Assembly: GCF_000485595.1 (NCBI RefSeq)
Contig: NW_014577072.1
Span: forward strand, 582,676-632,820
Source of the DNA: Priapulus caudatus
Lineage: Eukaryota > Priapulida > Priapulimorpha > Priapulimorphida > Priapulidae
Direction: 5' to 3'
DNA length: 50,145 nucleotides
Each line of letters begins with the position of its first letter. The stretch's first letter is position 1. The notes under the pieces were generated by a model. The model saw only the letters and a program-made list of their open reading frames with translations, was not told the DNA's origin and searched no databases. This document shows, piece after piece, positions 11,697-23,029 of this stretch. The position numbers and the translations under genes are program-made.

Positions 11697-11712
11697 ATGA
11701 CGATGACGAGGA
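11647..11712 (+). repeat. stepped trinucleotide repeat GCC/GCT/GAT/GAC
   Basis: (GCC)n passes into (GCT)n, then (GAT)n, then GAC and GAG. In one + frame this reads about 13 alanines followed by seven aspartates and two glutamates. On the minus strand other frames give Ser or Gly runs. Each change is a single-base step in the triplet, which is typical of replication slippage with point mutation. No flanking exon signal supports coding. Confidence 0.9.
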
Positions 11713-12017
11713 ACTGGCGTTGCCTGATTGAGTTTTTTTTGCCATGGGTGTGCTGGGATGCTTCTGGTGCGGTCCGCTCGCTGTTCGCGCCTCTGTGTGG
11801 ACGCGTCACGCCTGAGCCCTACTACAAAGCTACCCGCGCTGGCTTTCCTGTGTTAAAGCCAGACGTTATTAGGTGCTGTGCAGAGCCAGCCCGCACTCAG
11901 TGACAAGCAGATTGGCGTAATTTCCTAAATCCACTTGGCAGCGACGCGGAGAAATAACAGACGACGTGAAATGCCGACGCATTGTCTCCGGCCGAGTTAT
12001 ATTCTCTGCACAGTTTC
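11713..12017. other. single-copy DNA, no gene recognised
   Basis: About 300 bp between a trinucleotide repeat and the giant CA block. No gene is visible. Confidence 0.4.
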
Positions 12018-12184
12018 TCGGCGGCGTGTGTGTCTGTGTGTGCATGTTCGTGCATACCGAGTGTCACCTACTATCGACGCGCGCTTGTACACATACAGAT
12101 GTACGCACCCACTAACGCACACGCATACGCACCCAAGCAGACCCGCGCACGCACACACACACACACACACGCACACGCACACAT

Positions 12185-12216
<32 letters not shown>

Positions 12217-12564
12217 CACACCACACTCACACACACCCACACACACTACACACCACACACACACACAACTGACACACACACACAGACACGCGCAACACCT
12301 ACCATGGACAGACATGTAAATACGAACCGGCTCACGCACGACGCACACTGCACACTCGCACACGCACACGCACACGCCAACACACACGCACACGCTACGA
12401 CGCACTACGCACACGCACACCGCACACGCACACGTCACCACGCATACGCACACGCACACGCAACACCCACCGTGCACACACAAAACGCTCACAGGCGCAA
12501 CACCGCTACACACATGCAGCCCACCACACACGCAGACATAAAATGTACACAAATATAAGCACGT

Positions 12565-12600
<36 letters not shown>

Positions 12601-12908
12601 CACAACACACCACACACACACACACACACACACACTCTTCTCTCTCCGCTCTCTCCTCTCTCTCTCTCACGCACAACACCACACCAACACACACACCACA
12701 CACACTCTTCTCTCTTCTCTCTCTATCTCTCACGCACACACACACACACGCACACACACACACACACCACACACACATCTGTCTCTCTGCTCTCTTCTCT
12801 CACGCCACACACACAACACACGTTGCACACACACACACACACACAACACAACACACACAATACTCACTTTCCACCACACCACACACACACAACACACACA
12901 CAACACAC

Positions 12909-12985
<77 letters not shown>

Positions 12986-13030
12986 CGATATACCCACGCG
13001 CACACGCGCGCAAGCATACGCACGTACTCA
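12018..13030. repeat. 1-kb compound (CA)n/(CT)n microsatellite
   Basis: A large CA array with CG interruptions (ACGCAC), including a pure run at about 12908-12983. CT-rich islands at about 12636-12670, 12705-12732 and 12777-12802 recur at intervals of about 70-75 bp, each followed by CACGC or CACAC. This suggests amplification of a compound CT-CA unit on top of simple slippage. All long ORFs here are Thr-His or Cys-Val polymers. Confidence 0.95.
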
Positions 13031-13106
13031 CGTATGTTTCCACACATGCACACCGCATGCAAGTATGGGTAAATTTGTTAGAATGACTAATTCCCTTTCT
13101 TCCCAG

Positions 13107-13186
13107 TTTGCCAGCAGCGACTGACCGCCGGTCGAGCATGTTACTTCGTGTACAACACATGCGACGAGCGTGCTGTCACGTTGTAA
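13107..13186 (+). CDS. weak candidate alternative terminal exon
   Basis: A good acceptor (CCCTTTCTTCCCAG, ending at 13106) is followed by a frame which, joined in phase 1 to the exon at 9800-9884, reads VCQQRLTAGRACYFVYNTCD and then six more residues to a TAA at 13184. The result would be a 54-residue secreted peptide with three cysteines in the mature part and one at the end of the signal. The frame has only 26 codons, and I see no AATAAA nearby. A stop within 26 codons is expected by chance, so this is speculative. Confidence 0.15.
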
Positions 13187-13568
13187 TACGACGGTATACC
13201 CTACAACGTATACGCGAATACCGGAGTCGTATATCCACAGCGCTTAACATATGTGGGCGCACGTACCATATTATACGCGAGTATGAAAGGTTTAGCGTAA
13301 TAGGCTTAAGTGCTATCCGCCTGCAAATCCGTCACGGAAAGTCTAGTTAAAGATGGCAAGGAGACAACGGAAAAAAATACCGGCTTTTAGCGCCGCTACG
13401 CGCGTGTACATAAACTAAGTCCTGTTCGCGGCGGGCGGCGGAGGCAGGATCGACTCATCCTGACAAACAGGTCAGGAAGCTATTGCAGCAATGCGTGGCG
13501 GTAAGCCTGCTCCATACACACATGTTAGTACTCTCGTACGCTCCTATAATAAGCCCCCGGGGATTGTA
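13187..13568. other. single-copy DNA, no gene recognised
   Basis: About 380 bp with no recognisable gene, repeat or RNA. Confidence 0.45.
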
Positions 13569-13574
13569 GTGTGT

Positions 13575-13637
<63 letters not shown>

Positions 13638-13902
13638 CGTGCGTGCGTGCGTGTGTGCGTGCGTGCGTGCGTGTACGTGTGCGTGTTCATGTGTGCGTGC
13701 ATGTATATACGCGTGTATGCGTGTGTGTGTGTATGTGTACACGTGTTTGCCTATACCCCCGTGTACATACCCCCGTGTGTATATACCCCCGTGTGTACGT
13801 TTGTGCGTGCGTGCGTGCGTGTACGCGAGCGTGTACGTGCGTACACAAGCTCCCAAAGTGTGTGAGTTTTCGCGCGAAGGTTGCGGTTCTGTACAGCAGC
13901 GC

Positions 13903-13949
<47 letters not shown>

Positions 13950-13990
13950 GTGTGTCTGTGTGTGTGTCTGCGCGCGCGTGCGTGTGTGTG
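13569..13990. repeat. (GT)n compound microsatellite with a C5 minisatellite
   Basis: GT tracts at 13569-13635 and 13902-13990 flank a GCGT-rich middle. At 13749-13798 there are three tandem copies of TATACCCCCGTGTGTA or close variants (14-18-bp spacing). On the minus strand each copy carries a run of five guanines. Confidence 0.92.
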
Positions 13991-14465
13991 TGTGACTGCG
14001 ATGTCGAGCCGTCACGACCAGTTTCATACACGCGATCACGCGCACCGCCCGTGAACCGAGCCCGCGCATCCTCTCGCAATCGCGCGCCGCTGTGTAGCGA
14101 GCGACAAACGCGAAAAAACGGCGAATGCAAATGATATTGCCGACCGTCGGCTTCCGCGCCGTGCGTGGCTTCCGCATTGCGTTTTATAGCGACTGACCTT
14201 TGCTCTGCTCACCCACAGCCCGTTTGTAATGGGCGGCGTGAAGTTTTATGTGTTTAGCTGCCAAACGAGCCGATCAGCGGGCGCGCGTGTTGCATGCCGT
14301 CCGTCCGCCGGAATACTTTTCGGCCGTTAATTTGATCAATACTGTTTTGAACGTTGATGGTAAACGTTTTCGCAGAAAATATATAGCGAGCCACATCAGA
14401 TGCGAGAGGGATTTTGTGCTTCACACGTTCGTGCTTTGAGGGCAATAAGTCTTATAAATGGATAC
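13991..14465. other. single-copy DNA, no gene recognised
   Basis: About 475 bp, GC-rich at 14010-14180. Open frames on both strands lack recognisable features. A donor-like sequence (TGG|GTGAGC) on the minus strand at about 14208-14214 has no supported exon. Confidence 0.4.
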
Positions 14466-14487
14466 GGCGGGGAGGTGGGGGGGGGGT
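14466..14487 (+). other. G-rich tract with quadruplex potential
   Basis: Runs of four, two and then ten guanines separated by single A or T bases. The ten-G run alone can contribute two G3 tracts, so an intramolecular quadruplex is possible on the + strand. Confidence 0.4.
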
Positions 14488-14734
14488 AAGCTTCGCATGC
14501 GCGTGTCGTACCGATAGACGAAGCCTTTGCAGTTATATTTCAGGAACTAATCCGAGATACCGACCAGCTCGGCGCAGCTTCACGTCGTTAACTATAAAAT
14601 TCATCCGAAGTGAATTTCGACTGCAGCGAGATTGCCACGGCGAGCACACGCAATCATCGCATCTCGTTGATGACTTCTGAGTAATTCTCGCTGCAGTTTA
14701 CATGTTAGTATGTATTATCTTCTGCGGAGGGAGC

Positions 14735-14972
14735 GTGATAGAAAATGAAAGTGAGTGTAATGGAGGAAAAACAAAGAGAAGGGGCTGAGAGTGTGGGCGA
14801 GCGAGCGCGAGAAAGAGTGGGCGAGTGAGCGCGCGCGAGAGAGAGTAGGCGAGTGAGAGTGAGAGAGAGGGGAGAGAAAGAGCGAGCGAGTGAGATAGAT
14901 AGATAGAGAGAGCGAGAGAGCGCGCGAGATAGAGCGAGAGAGAGAGAGAAGAAATGAGAGATTGAGAGAGAG

Positions 14973-15013
<41 letters not shown>

Positions 15014-15042
15014 ACGAGAGAGAGAGAGAGAGAGAGAAGGAC

Positions 15043-15092
<50 letters not shown>

Positions 15093-15093
15093 A
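14735..15093. repeat. (GA)n compound microsatellite
   Basis: GA-rich tract with GAGC and GATA interruptions, nearly pure at 14960-15090. Ser-Leu and Arg-Glu open frames follow from the repeat. Confidence 0.95.
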
Positions 15094-15916
15094 AATCTTT
15101 CAGTCCGTCAATCAGCACTACATCCGCTGGTTTGTCCGCCCGCCAGCATTTTGCGACGTCGCGCCGCGTTACCTCTCCATCGCGGCAGCGGAATAGCAGT
15201 AGCCAAGCAATCGTTAATGTTTCCATGCGAACATCGGCTGTGTGTGCGGTCTGACGTCCGCGTCTTATCCGCGGGTGACGTACGTGAATGTTCCATCTAC
15301 GCCGGTAGTCAGCTTAGATGTATTGATATAAGATCGCTATAAGAGATAAAATATCTTGTCAGCCGCAGTTCTAGTTACATTTGGACGGTCATGCGATTAA
15401 ATCCGTGCTATGCTCACTGATCACTTAGACGGCAATCGCTATTTTATGTATTGAAAACGGAGCTTATTCCATAGGTCAGCGCAACTACATGGCATAGACT
15501 GCGCGTTCCGCTCGTATCGCCGTGCATCGCTAGCGATACAAACGATCGTAGTGACAGTCTGGATGATAGCCGGTTCATGACGGGAGACTAGCACGGAAGA
15601 CGAAAATATTCTTCTCTAAATGTATAATGTCTAGTATGTACGGTTACCGATTGTCATCAGGGAAGTGCAGCTAGTTGCATGCAATGATGACATCTGCAGT
15701 CGTGAGTGCGAGCGGAGCATATTGTGCGCATACATACACGCACCCCGCATGTTTTCCATATCGCACGATTTATCATTTCTACTTCGATGGAATTCCTCTC
15801 TTCACTGAGAACCCGGATAGATGTGTATAGTCCATCGCGCGTAACCAGATGTTAGCTAAGTAATGTACCGTAAAGTTTCCGTATTCAATTTTGTTGAAGT
15901 TTCGTAACCATTTGCC
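15094..15916. other. single-copy DNA, no gene recognised
   Basis: About 820 bp of mixed DNA without repeats. No frame looks convincingly coding. Confidence 0.45.
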
Positions 15917-15947
<31 letters not shown>

Positions 15948-15957
15948 TGTCGTCGCG
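15917..15957. repeat. 9-bp tandem repeat (CATCGTCGC)
   Basis: Three clean copies and a fourth variant copy of CATCGTCGC. The array is short and in a stretch that is open on both strands. On the minus strand it encodes Arg-Arg-Trp repeats. Confidence 0.8.
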
Positions 15958-18900
15958 CATTATACGTCACGCGCAAGTCACTGCGCGCGTTTCCCCGATT
16001 GCGGCGAAATCGCAGGCCGAACACTATTAAGGCATATGCATGTATACTTTTGTCGCAAATCGTGGGCAAAGCCAGGCGGTTACCCTCGCGTGTAAGTAGG
16101 GGATGGTTTGCACGTGCACTTGCGCCACATAATAGGCGCGATGGCACACGCCGCCGCAGCTGTGTGTTTTATGTTGCGTAATTAAACCCATTATACGGCA
16201 CACTTGACGGAATCATTGGTGGCAATTTACATAAGCAGCTGCAACAGGCTAAAAGCACTCCTAACCGAAATGAACACGAAATTCGGCCAGAAAAGTTCAT
16301 TAGTGCGAAGATTTGCAGACGCGCCAACAGCAATACGGCGCGGACGTCTCTAGAATCCAGCCGCGACTACTCCGCTTTCATACATATACGAAGTCGTAAG
16401 AACCGCATCTCTCTCATGTCCGCGACAATGATGAACATTCATTGTTTACCAGGCGCATCCATCGAATGCAACAACACTGCGTACTACTTATTCTGCGCGG
16501 GTGCCCGGATGTGAGTGTTTAATTACCGCTGCGCCTCGCTAGTCGTGGCGCCGCGGGGAGGCAGCACCGGCGCGAGCGCGGAGAAGGTACACCACGATTC
16601 TAATTCGGTTTATTTCATTAGCAATTAATGCGCGCAGGAAAAATGCACGCATTAGAAATCTCTCGTAAGCTTGTTCGGATGCCAGCTGGGAGCGCGCGAC
16701 ATCCGCAGCGGGCTGGCTAATTAAAGGTCGTCGATCATCGGCGACGAGCGCTAGATTAGTAAAGTTTCTATTAGCAAGCCGCATTAATATTCACCGCGAA
16801 GTCGAATGACGTTTCGAGGTTAGCCTTTTACGTGCTTTTAATGTCACAGAGATTACGATTAGCTTATAGAGCACACTGTCTCGTCACTGATCAATCGGCA
16901 TCTCCCGGAGAAGAAAATAACACGGGGATCTGACAGGTTGATTGCCGCATCTGTCCATCGGCTATGCATAATATATGGCGTGTCATAACCGATTGGACGC
17001 AGTGAGTGTAGCCCACAAACACAGCCCCACCAGACGATGTAATACGCAAACAGGTCTATAAAACGTTGAGAAAATTCAGTTAGAAAGGCACAACGGAGTA
17101 ATGAATTCAGCCATTAAATACGTAGAATTATTGAATTCACATACATGTCTATTACCTGTGTTATAGATTCGCATACAGAACAGTCTAGGCCGAAGCCATT
17201 AGAAGCTTTTGTGTCCCCACTGACACAGCGCAGCGTGGGAGTGATAATTATGTGTATAATATAATAGTTTACGCATTCGATTGCTCAACCTAAATATCCG
17301 TCTCAAGCACTCTAAACAGAACTAATGACTATCCTCGCAGCTGAGCGGCTAAACAGCCTGTATTCTGGAACTTCTCGTGCAAAAACATTGATATAGTAGA
17401 TGTGCGATGTATGACTTCGTTAGCAGCAGTTAAAAGCTTTGCTGCATAACCGAGGCCAGAGTTGTATCAAGCGAGTTTAGGGCAGCGTTTACTGGGAAAT
17501 GGCGTTCATGTCAATTTCTTTAGGCAAAAAAATACCAAATTCACAGCTTGGATATAGCTGCGAAATTTTTAATGGGAGGAAGGCAGTGTGAGCTGTATCA
17601 GTACTGCCGACGACGGCTGTAGCTAGCGATCCAAATTAACGGGTAACGTTCATTTTACTATCGGCTAAAATCGAATCCAATCAAAATGCTTCGTGGGCCA
17701 TTTTACGATGTGATTAATGTTATACAACATTAGTATTTAATCATTTAACAGAACTGTACACGATACGTGCATTTATAAGATAAAATACGTCAAATCGTCT
17801 GCATGCAAATACAGCCTACAGCCTACAACTACAACCTTTAGATCTGTCACAGGTGCTGATGGTGTCTTTTAAAGAGGTAGGTGTGTGACCGTGCGACAGC
17901 ATTATTAGTTATTGCACGCTTTAGCTCGTATTCATTCGCCTATGAATAGAAACTGTCGCGTCTTATTTTAAAAGACCGTACCATGTTGTCGCATTGCAAC
18001 CAGGACATCGGACGATATGTAATACCGGACCGAATTTTCTTGCCCGATATTACTATATATAGCAGCCACGCTCGACACATGACAATTTCAGAATGGGTTA
18101 CCGTGAGACATAATAGAGCATAATAAAGAGAGCAGCACAATAAGCTTCCGTGTTAATTGATAATCTGCACATAGTTCATTCACCCACGAGACCCAAGACT
18201 ACACCCAAGAGATATTTCATCTTGTGCACCTACCTATACGAATGCGTAATTCCACCACCGTGACACAGAGATTAGAGTTATAAACGGCAACATTTCGTAT
18301 GCTTTCTGATGAGAAAATACTTACCAAATCATATTTCCAACCATATACTTTTATTATGTTAAGAGTGATAAAATATAAAGCAGTGAAGCTTGAGACGGAA
18401 GGTCATATAGCGGATTCGTGGGCTTTAGGATTGACTATGGTCGTCAAGGGTGGTGTGAACTTCGCACTCCGAAAACTCGGGTCTGAAAGAATGAAGGTTT
18501 AGAGCTCCGTCTGCTGATCGTTGAGCTCCTTAAGTCAGACATGAGAGCTGTGCATTAGGTTGCTCGCGTGGAACTAGGGTGCGAGTGAAATCTGGGTCTA
18601 CGAAGATAGCATGTTCCGTGGCAGAACACGCATAACAGTGTTCGTATCGGTGGCGGCCGGGTGATGCATGCATGCCTCCCCACGTTCGACCGATTACACC
18701 ATGACAGGGCTTAAATTCACCAGAATATATGCAGATCCTTCTACTAAAGCGAGAATCTATTTGATCTGGGAGCCATAAATATTTGAAACATTCAGCTTAA
18801 ACGCGGCACGCGATGTAAGTTGTTGCCGAAAATAAACAGTCAACTGTTAAAACGGGAAGACACACGTGCTTATATTTAAGGTGCGATCAATAGCGCATAT

Positions 18901-19316
18901 TTACCCGCGTATACACCGAACTGTATTGATCGAAATCCACGAAACCCGTAATCAGCGTTACGACCTAAATCATTGTTCCTTGGTTTCCCGTTCGCTGCTC
19001 TCTCGTAACTGTAAAGCCGCAGATGTACCTACATGGCCACGACGCATAACTGATCGCGCAATAATCGCCCAGTGATGTCCCTTGTCGGTCAAGCACGCCG
19101 CGGCTTTTAGAAACACCACGTGCTGTCGCTGCGCAATGCACGGCCTTTGTGACGCAACGATGCACGAGTATGAGCTAAGATGTCACGCAATAGTTGTGTT
19201 CGCGGTGGATGACATTAGCTGTGCCAAGATTAGACACGCGGTCAAGTGTCATTAGACGCGTATGGTAAATTGACAATGTTACTGCGAGCTAATTGCACGT
19301 TGTAGGCGACACATTA
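15958..19316. other. 3.3 kb single-copy DNA, no gene recognised
   Basis: This is the longest repeat-free stretch of the window. It is AT-richer after 16.8 kb. On the minus strand a good donor (TTTG|GTAAGTATT, about 18313-18326) follows only a very short open frame. The + strand frame 18299-18502 has no recognisable domain. The stretch is consistent with intronic or intergenic DNA. Confidence 0.5.
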
Positions 19317-19378
19317 GCGTTATTATTATTATTATTATTATTACTATAATCATCATCATCATCATCATCATCATCATT

Positions 19379-19427
<49 letters not shown>

Positions 19428-19465
19428 GAACCACCACCAGCAGCAGCAGGAGCAGCATCAGCATC
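19317..19465. repeat. (ATT)n-(CAT)n trinucleotide array
   Basis: About eight ATT units at 19320-19343 pass into a long CAT array (19350-19427), then into CCA and GCA triplets to about 19465. It is a stepped trinucleotide array like the one at 11647. Confidence 0.95.
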
Positions 19466-19667
19466 ATCATGTTGAAAATTTCTCAGAGTGTGGCAGAACG
19501 GCTAGATCGAAATCTAACTCACCGTAGTTTTCCTAGTGATGATATTCATCTGCAAGTATAGCGCAGGATTCTAACCCTAAATCACTCGTAGGGATTGTAC
19601 TTATTTTCCTTATTGAGCCGAGGAAACATACCTTAACCGGAAAAAATGACTTAGAGCTAGAGATAAA

Positions 19668-20028
<361 letters not shown>

Positions 20029-21544
20029 GTGTGCATGGTAATCGGCAGGTCACTTCGTTTTCTGAGGAAAAAGCAGCTATCGAATGCATCGAATCGCAGA
20101 CGAGAGCAGAAATTTCCGGACTATTGAGCCGATGTCGCGGACCTTTGAACAGGAGGCGGAGACTAATTTCCATGATCGCTTCAAGTTGAAACTAGTATGT
20201 TTCTGCTCCTAATCTGCTGGAAAATTGCAATAACCGCCGTGGTGAACAGAAACGGTCATCAACCCCCCCCCCCTCACCTCGATACCAGCAGCACGACTTT
20301 TCGCAATTTAGCAAATATACGCATTGTCGGTTACTTACTCCTGCTGACGACGACGAAATCTTTATGATGACATTGGCCCCCTGCTGGTATAAAATTGTGT
20401 AAGTGATTTGTATAAGCATTTCGCCTGCGCGACTGAAATTCGCGAACGTCAGCAGGAACACTATAAACCATAAGGCTACGTTTATATAAAGCCATCGTGA
20501 AAATAATGAAATTACCCGGCAGGGGTGCACCACGAATATTTGAAAATGACCGCCAGAGGCGCCACAATATTTAACAAAATCATTATTAATTCAGCGGCGC
20601 CGGCCTAATACAGTAATATCTCGTTATTGCGTCGTTCACGTCGCTTCCTACTTGTGGTTAGAATTCTAAATCTTCTCCGCAGCGCAGCGAAACGACTATA
20701 CGGTCTAGGTCTGGAGTGCACTGCCATCGCCGTTATCTACCGAATCCTTTTCGAACAACTGCCTGACGTTATTACCCAGCAGGCGAAATTAAGATGAACT
20801 ACTATCAGGACGTCTCTCCAATACGCAGATGTACATTCGACTGTTCACGTAATCGTAATAAAAATCACTGATAAATCTAACGTTTCCCAGCGGACTCGCA
20901 CAATGACAAATTTCGTCGATCCGTCACCCGGCAACACGAATCTGGCGCCCTACTTGTGCGCGTCTGCGCCCGTAGACCTCTGACCGCGTCCTAACGAGAG
21001 CGCTGTCTAACGGTAGCATTATTAGCCTCCGTATATATGTATATACATGCTGCACTGGCTGGCTTGTTGTCTCGACTCGATAGACGTTGGTGCGCCGTAT
21101 GGCACTGGTGTACTACTAGCTCCCTGTATTGTAAGGCTGTGTTCACTCCACCCTCATCATGAGCCAATCAGTTGTCCCTCGGCTCAAATGTGAAATTTGT
21201 CAAATTTTTCATGTCACGTAGTAACGGGTTTTCGTACATTCGCAACCCAGTCGAGAAGGGGAATGAACAGGACTATGGGGGAGGTAATATAGTTCTGTTG
21301 TGGATTGGTATTCGCGCGGTGGTGTGCATTGTGCGGCCTTTCGGTGTGTGTAGTGTCGACTTCGCCGCCCGCATAGGACGAGCTGAATACGTTTGAAAGC
21401 TGATTCGCAGTTCATTGTCTGTTAGACACGATGCTACAAGAGCGAGCGATGTGAAATATTGCGTACCTATGTATATTGCATGAGATGTGTACCTAATGAC
21501 TGTACGTGTTTCATTCTGCACTAACCACAGCTGGTCAATACGTG
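20029..21544. other. single-copy DNA, no gene recognised
   Basis: About 1.5 kb, with a C11 homopolymer at about 20263. A minus-strand frame from 20567 reaches a donor-like GTAAGT at about 20332-20337 but shows no recognisable product. No RNA gene is visible. Confidence 0.45.
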
Positions 21545-21960
21545 ATCCTCGCACTAGCTATAGCGGGTCACTGTGTGATTTTGCCACTAACTATAGCGGG
21601 CCAGTGATAGTGGTACTAATTATAGCGGACCAGTGATAGTGCTACTAATTATAGCGAGCCAGTGATAGTGGTACTAACTATAACGGGCCCGTGATAGTGG
21701 TACTAATTATAGCGAGCCAGTGATAGTGGTACTAACTATAGCGGGCCCGTGATAGTGGTACTAACTATAGCGGGTCAGTGATAGTGGTACTAACTATAGC
21801 GGGTCAGTGATAGTGGTACTAATTATAGCGAGCCAGTGATAGTGGTACTAACTATAGCGGGCCCGTGATAGTGGTACCAACTATAGCGACCTAATTGGTG
21901 ATGCTGGTACTAGCTTTAGCGGACCAGTGATTGTGGTACTATTGATGGGTCAGTATATCT
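21545..21960 (+). repeat. 29-bp tandem repeat, about 14 copies
   Basis: Head-to-tail 29-bp units built from AGTGATAGTGGTACTAA, then CTATAGCG or TTATAGCG, then GGTC, AGCC or GGCCC. Central copies (about 21590-21885) are nearly identical and hold the 29-bp spacing. The two or three copies at each end are diverged, the usual edge decay of an array homogenised in the middle. Copies with AATTATAGCGAGCC repeatedly precede copies with AACTATAGCGGGCCC, suggesting a 58-bp dimer as a higher-order unit. Confidence 0.93.
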
Positions 21961-22009
21961 GAGTCAAAGACAAATTAAGCACACGCGCGAAGAGGGAGTG
22001 GGGTTGGAG

Positions 22010-22150
22010 AGTTGCGCTGGTGTGTGGTTGTGTTGGTGTGTGCTGGTGTGTGTGTGATGTGTGTGTGTACGCTGCGTGCGCTCGGTGTGTGTGTGGGCGG
22101 TGTACGCGTGCGCGCATGTGTGTACGCGCGCGTGTGTATGTGTGTCGAAC
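22010..22150. repeat. degenerate (GT)n tract
   Basis: GT-rich sequence with many GTTGGTG and CGCGTG interruptions. Cys-Val and Thr-His frames across it are artefacts. Confidence 0.8.
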
Positions 22151-23029
22151 ATAAACACTCACATTCAGCGGTATTATCTGATTTTGTGATTTTGTGTCGA
22201 ATATAGACTATTTGTGTATCCTCACAGCATTGCTTTTAGTTCTGATTGGGTTCGCATGGTTGTGAAAATCTTTTATTGTATGCTCATGTATCTTAGATCG
22301 ATACATCTACTTAGCATAAAGTGTGCTCGTAGATCATGCGGTTATGATCGGTCTAAACAGACGCGTTAGTCTAATATATGTGACATAGTAGATGGCTATC
22401 ATACAATCACACAATATATCTCAGTGATATAAATGAAGTCACTTCGGCGTTAATATACACAGAATTACAGAGTACATCAGATTCGTCATAGTGTATGCAG
22501 CGAGTATGCTTTGAGTCTAATGGATGCTGCGACACCTAATATATGAATTTCTGTCGATCATACATCGTATTACTAATCTACTTACTATACTCTTTCATAT
22601 CAATACATTATACGTCGTGATCTACTGGTGTTACTCGAGTGCCAAATCTTCTGCTCTTGGCGAAGAGGATTAATAGTCGAGTGGAACTTACTACGGTATG
22701 CAAATTCGTGTACAGTTATCGTTTGTCTTCACTCATAAGGGCAGATCATCTGGATATCAAGATCTACATCACCAGTGACCGATGAAGCATAACAGTACGT
22801 GTTAATAACTATCGCGACCTGTGCATATGACGCTCAGCACACTGCACGGCAACGAACACGATCACGGACACTACGCGAAGCACACTCATTCACGCGCAAG
22901 CACGCGTAGATTGACGCACAATTAACACGACAGCTCAACATCGAACACTAGCCAACTCATTATCTGTCACACATTTTTTACACTACAAGCGACACCATCA
23001 CGACTACTAGCATACAACTACTATACGAC
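22151..23029. other. single-copy DNA, no gene recognised
   Basis: About 880 bp, AT-rich and densely stopped in all frames. It becomes CA-rich towards 23029, where the dispersed repeat starts. Confidence 0.45.

Noticed and set aside
12018-13062. Long open frames giving Thr-His and Cys-Val polymers
   Set aside because: They are direct translations of CA/GT repeats, open in several frames on both strands. They have no non-repetitive domain or splice context.
18590-18700. tRNA-like B-box word (ACGTTCGACCG)
   Set aside because: No matching A box or cloverleaf stems could be assembled around it.
19521-19547. 27-nt minus-strand micro-exon (CTTGCAG acceptor, ACG|GTGAGT donor)
   Set aside because: The signals are good, but no partner exons are on the minus strand nearby and such short pairs occur by chance.
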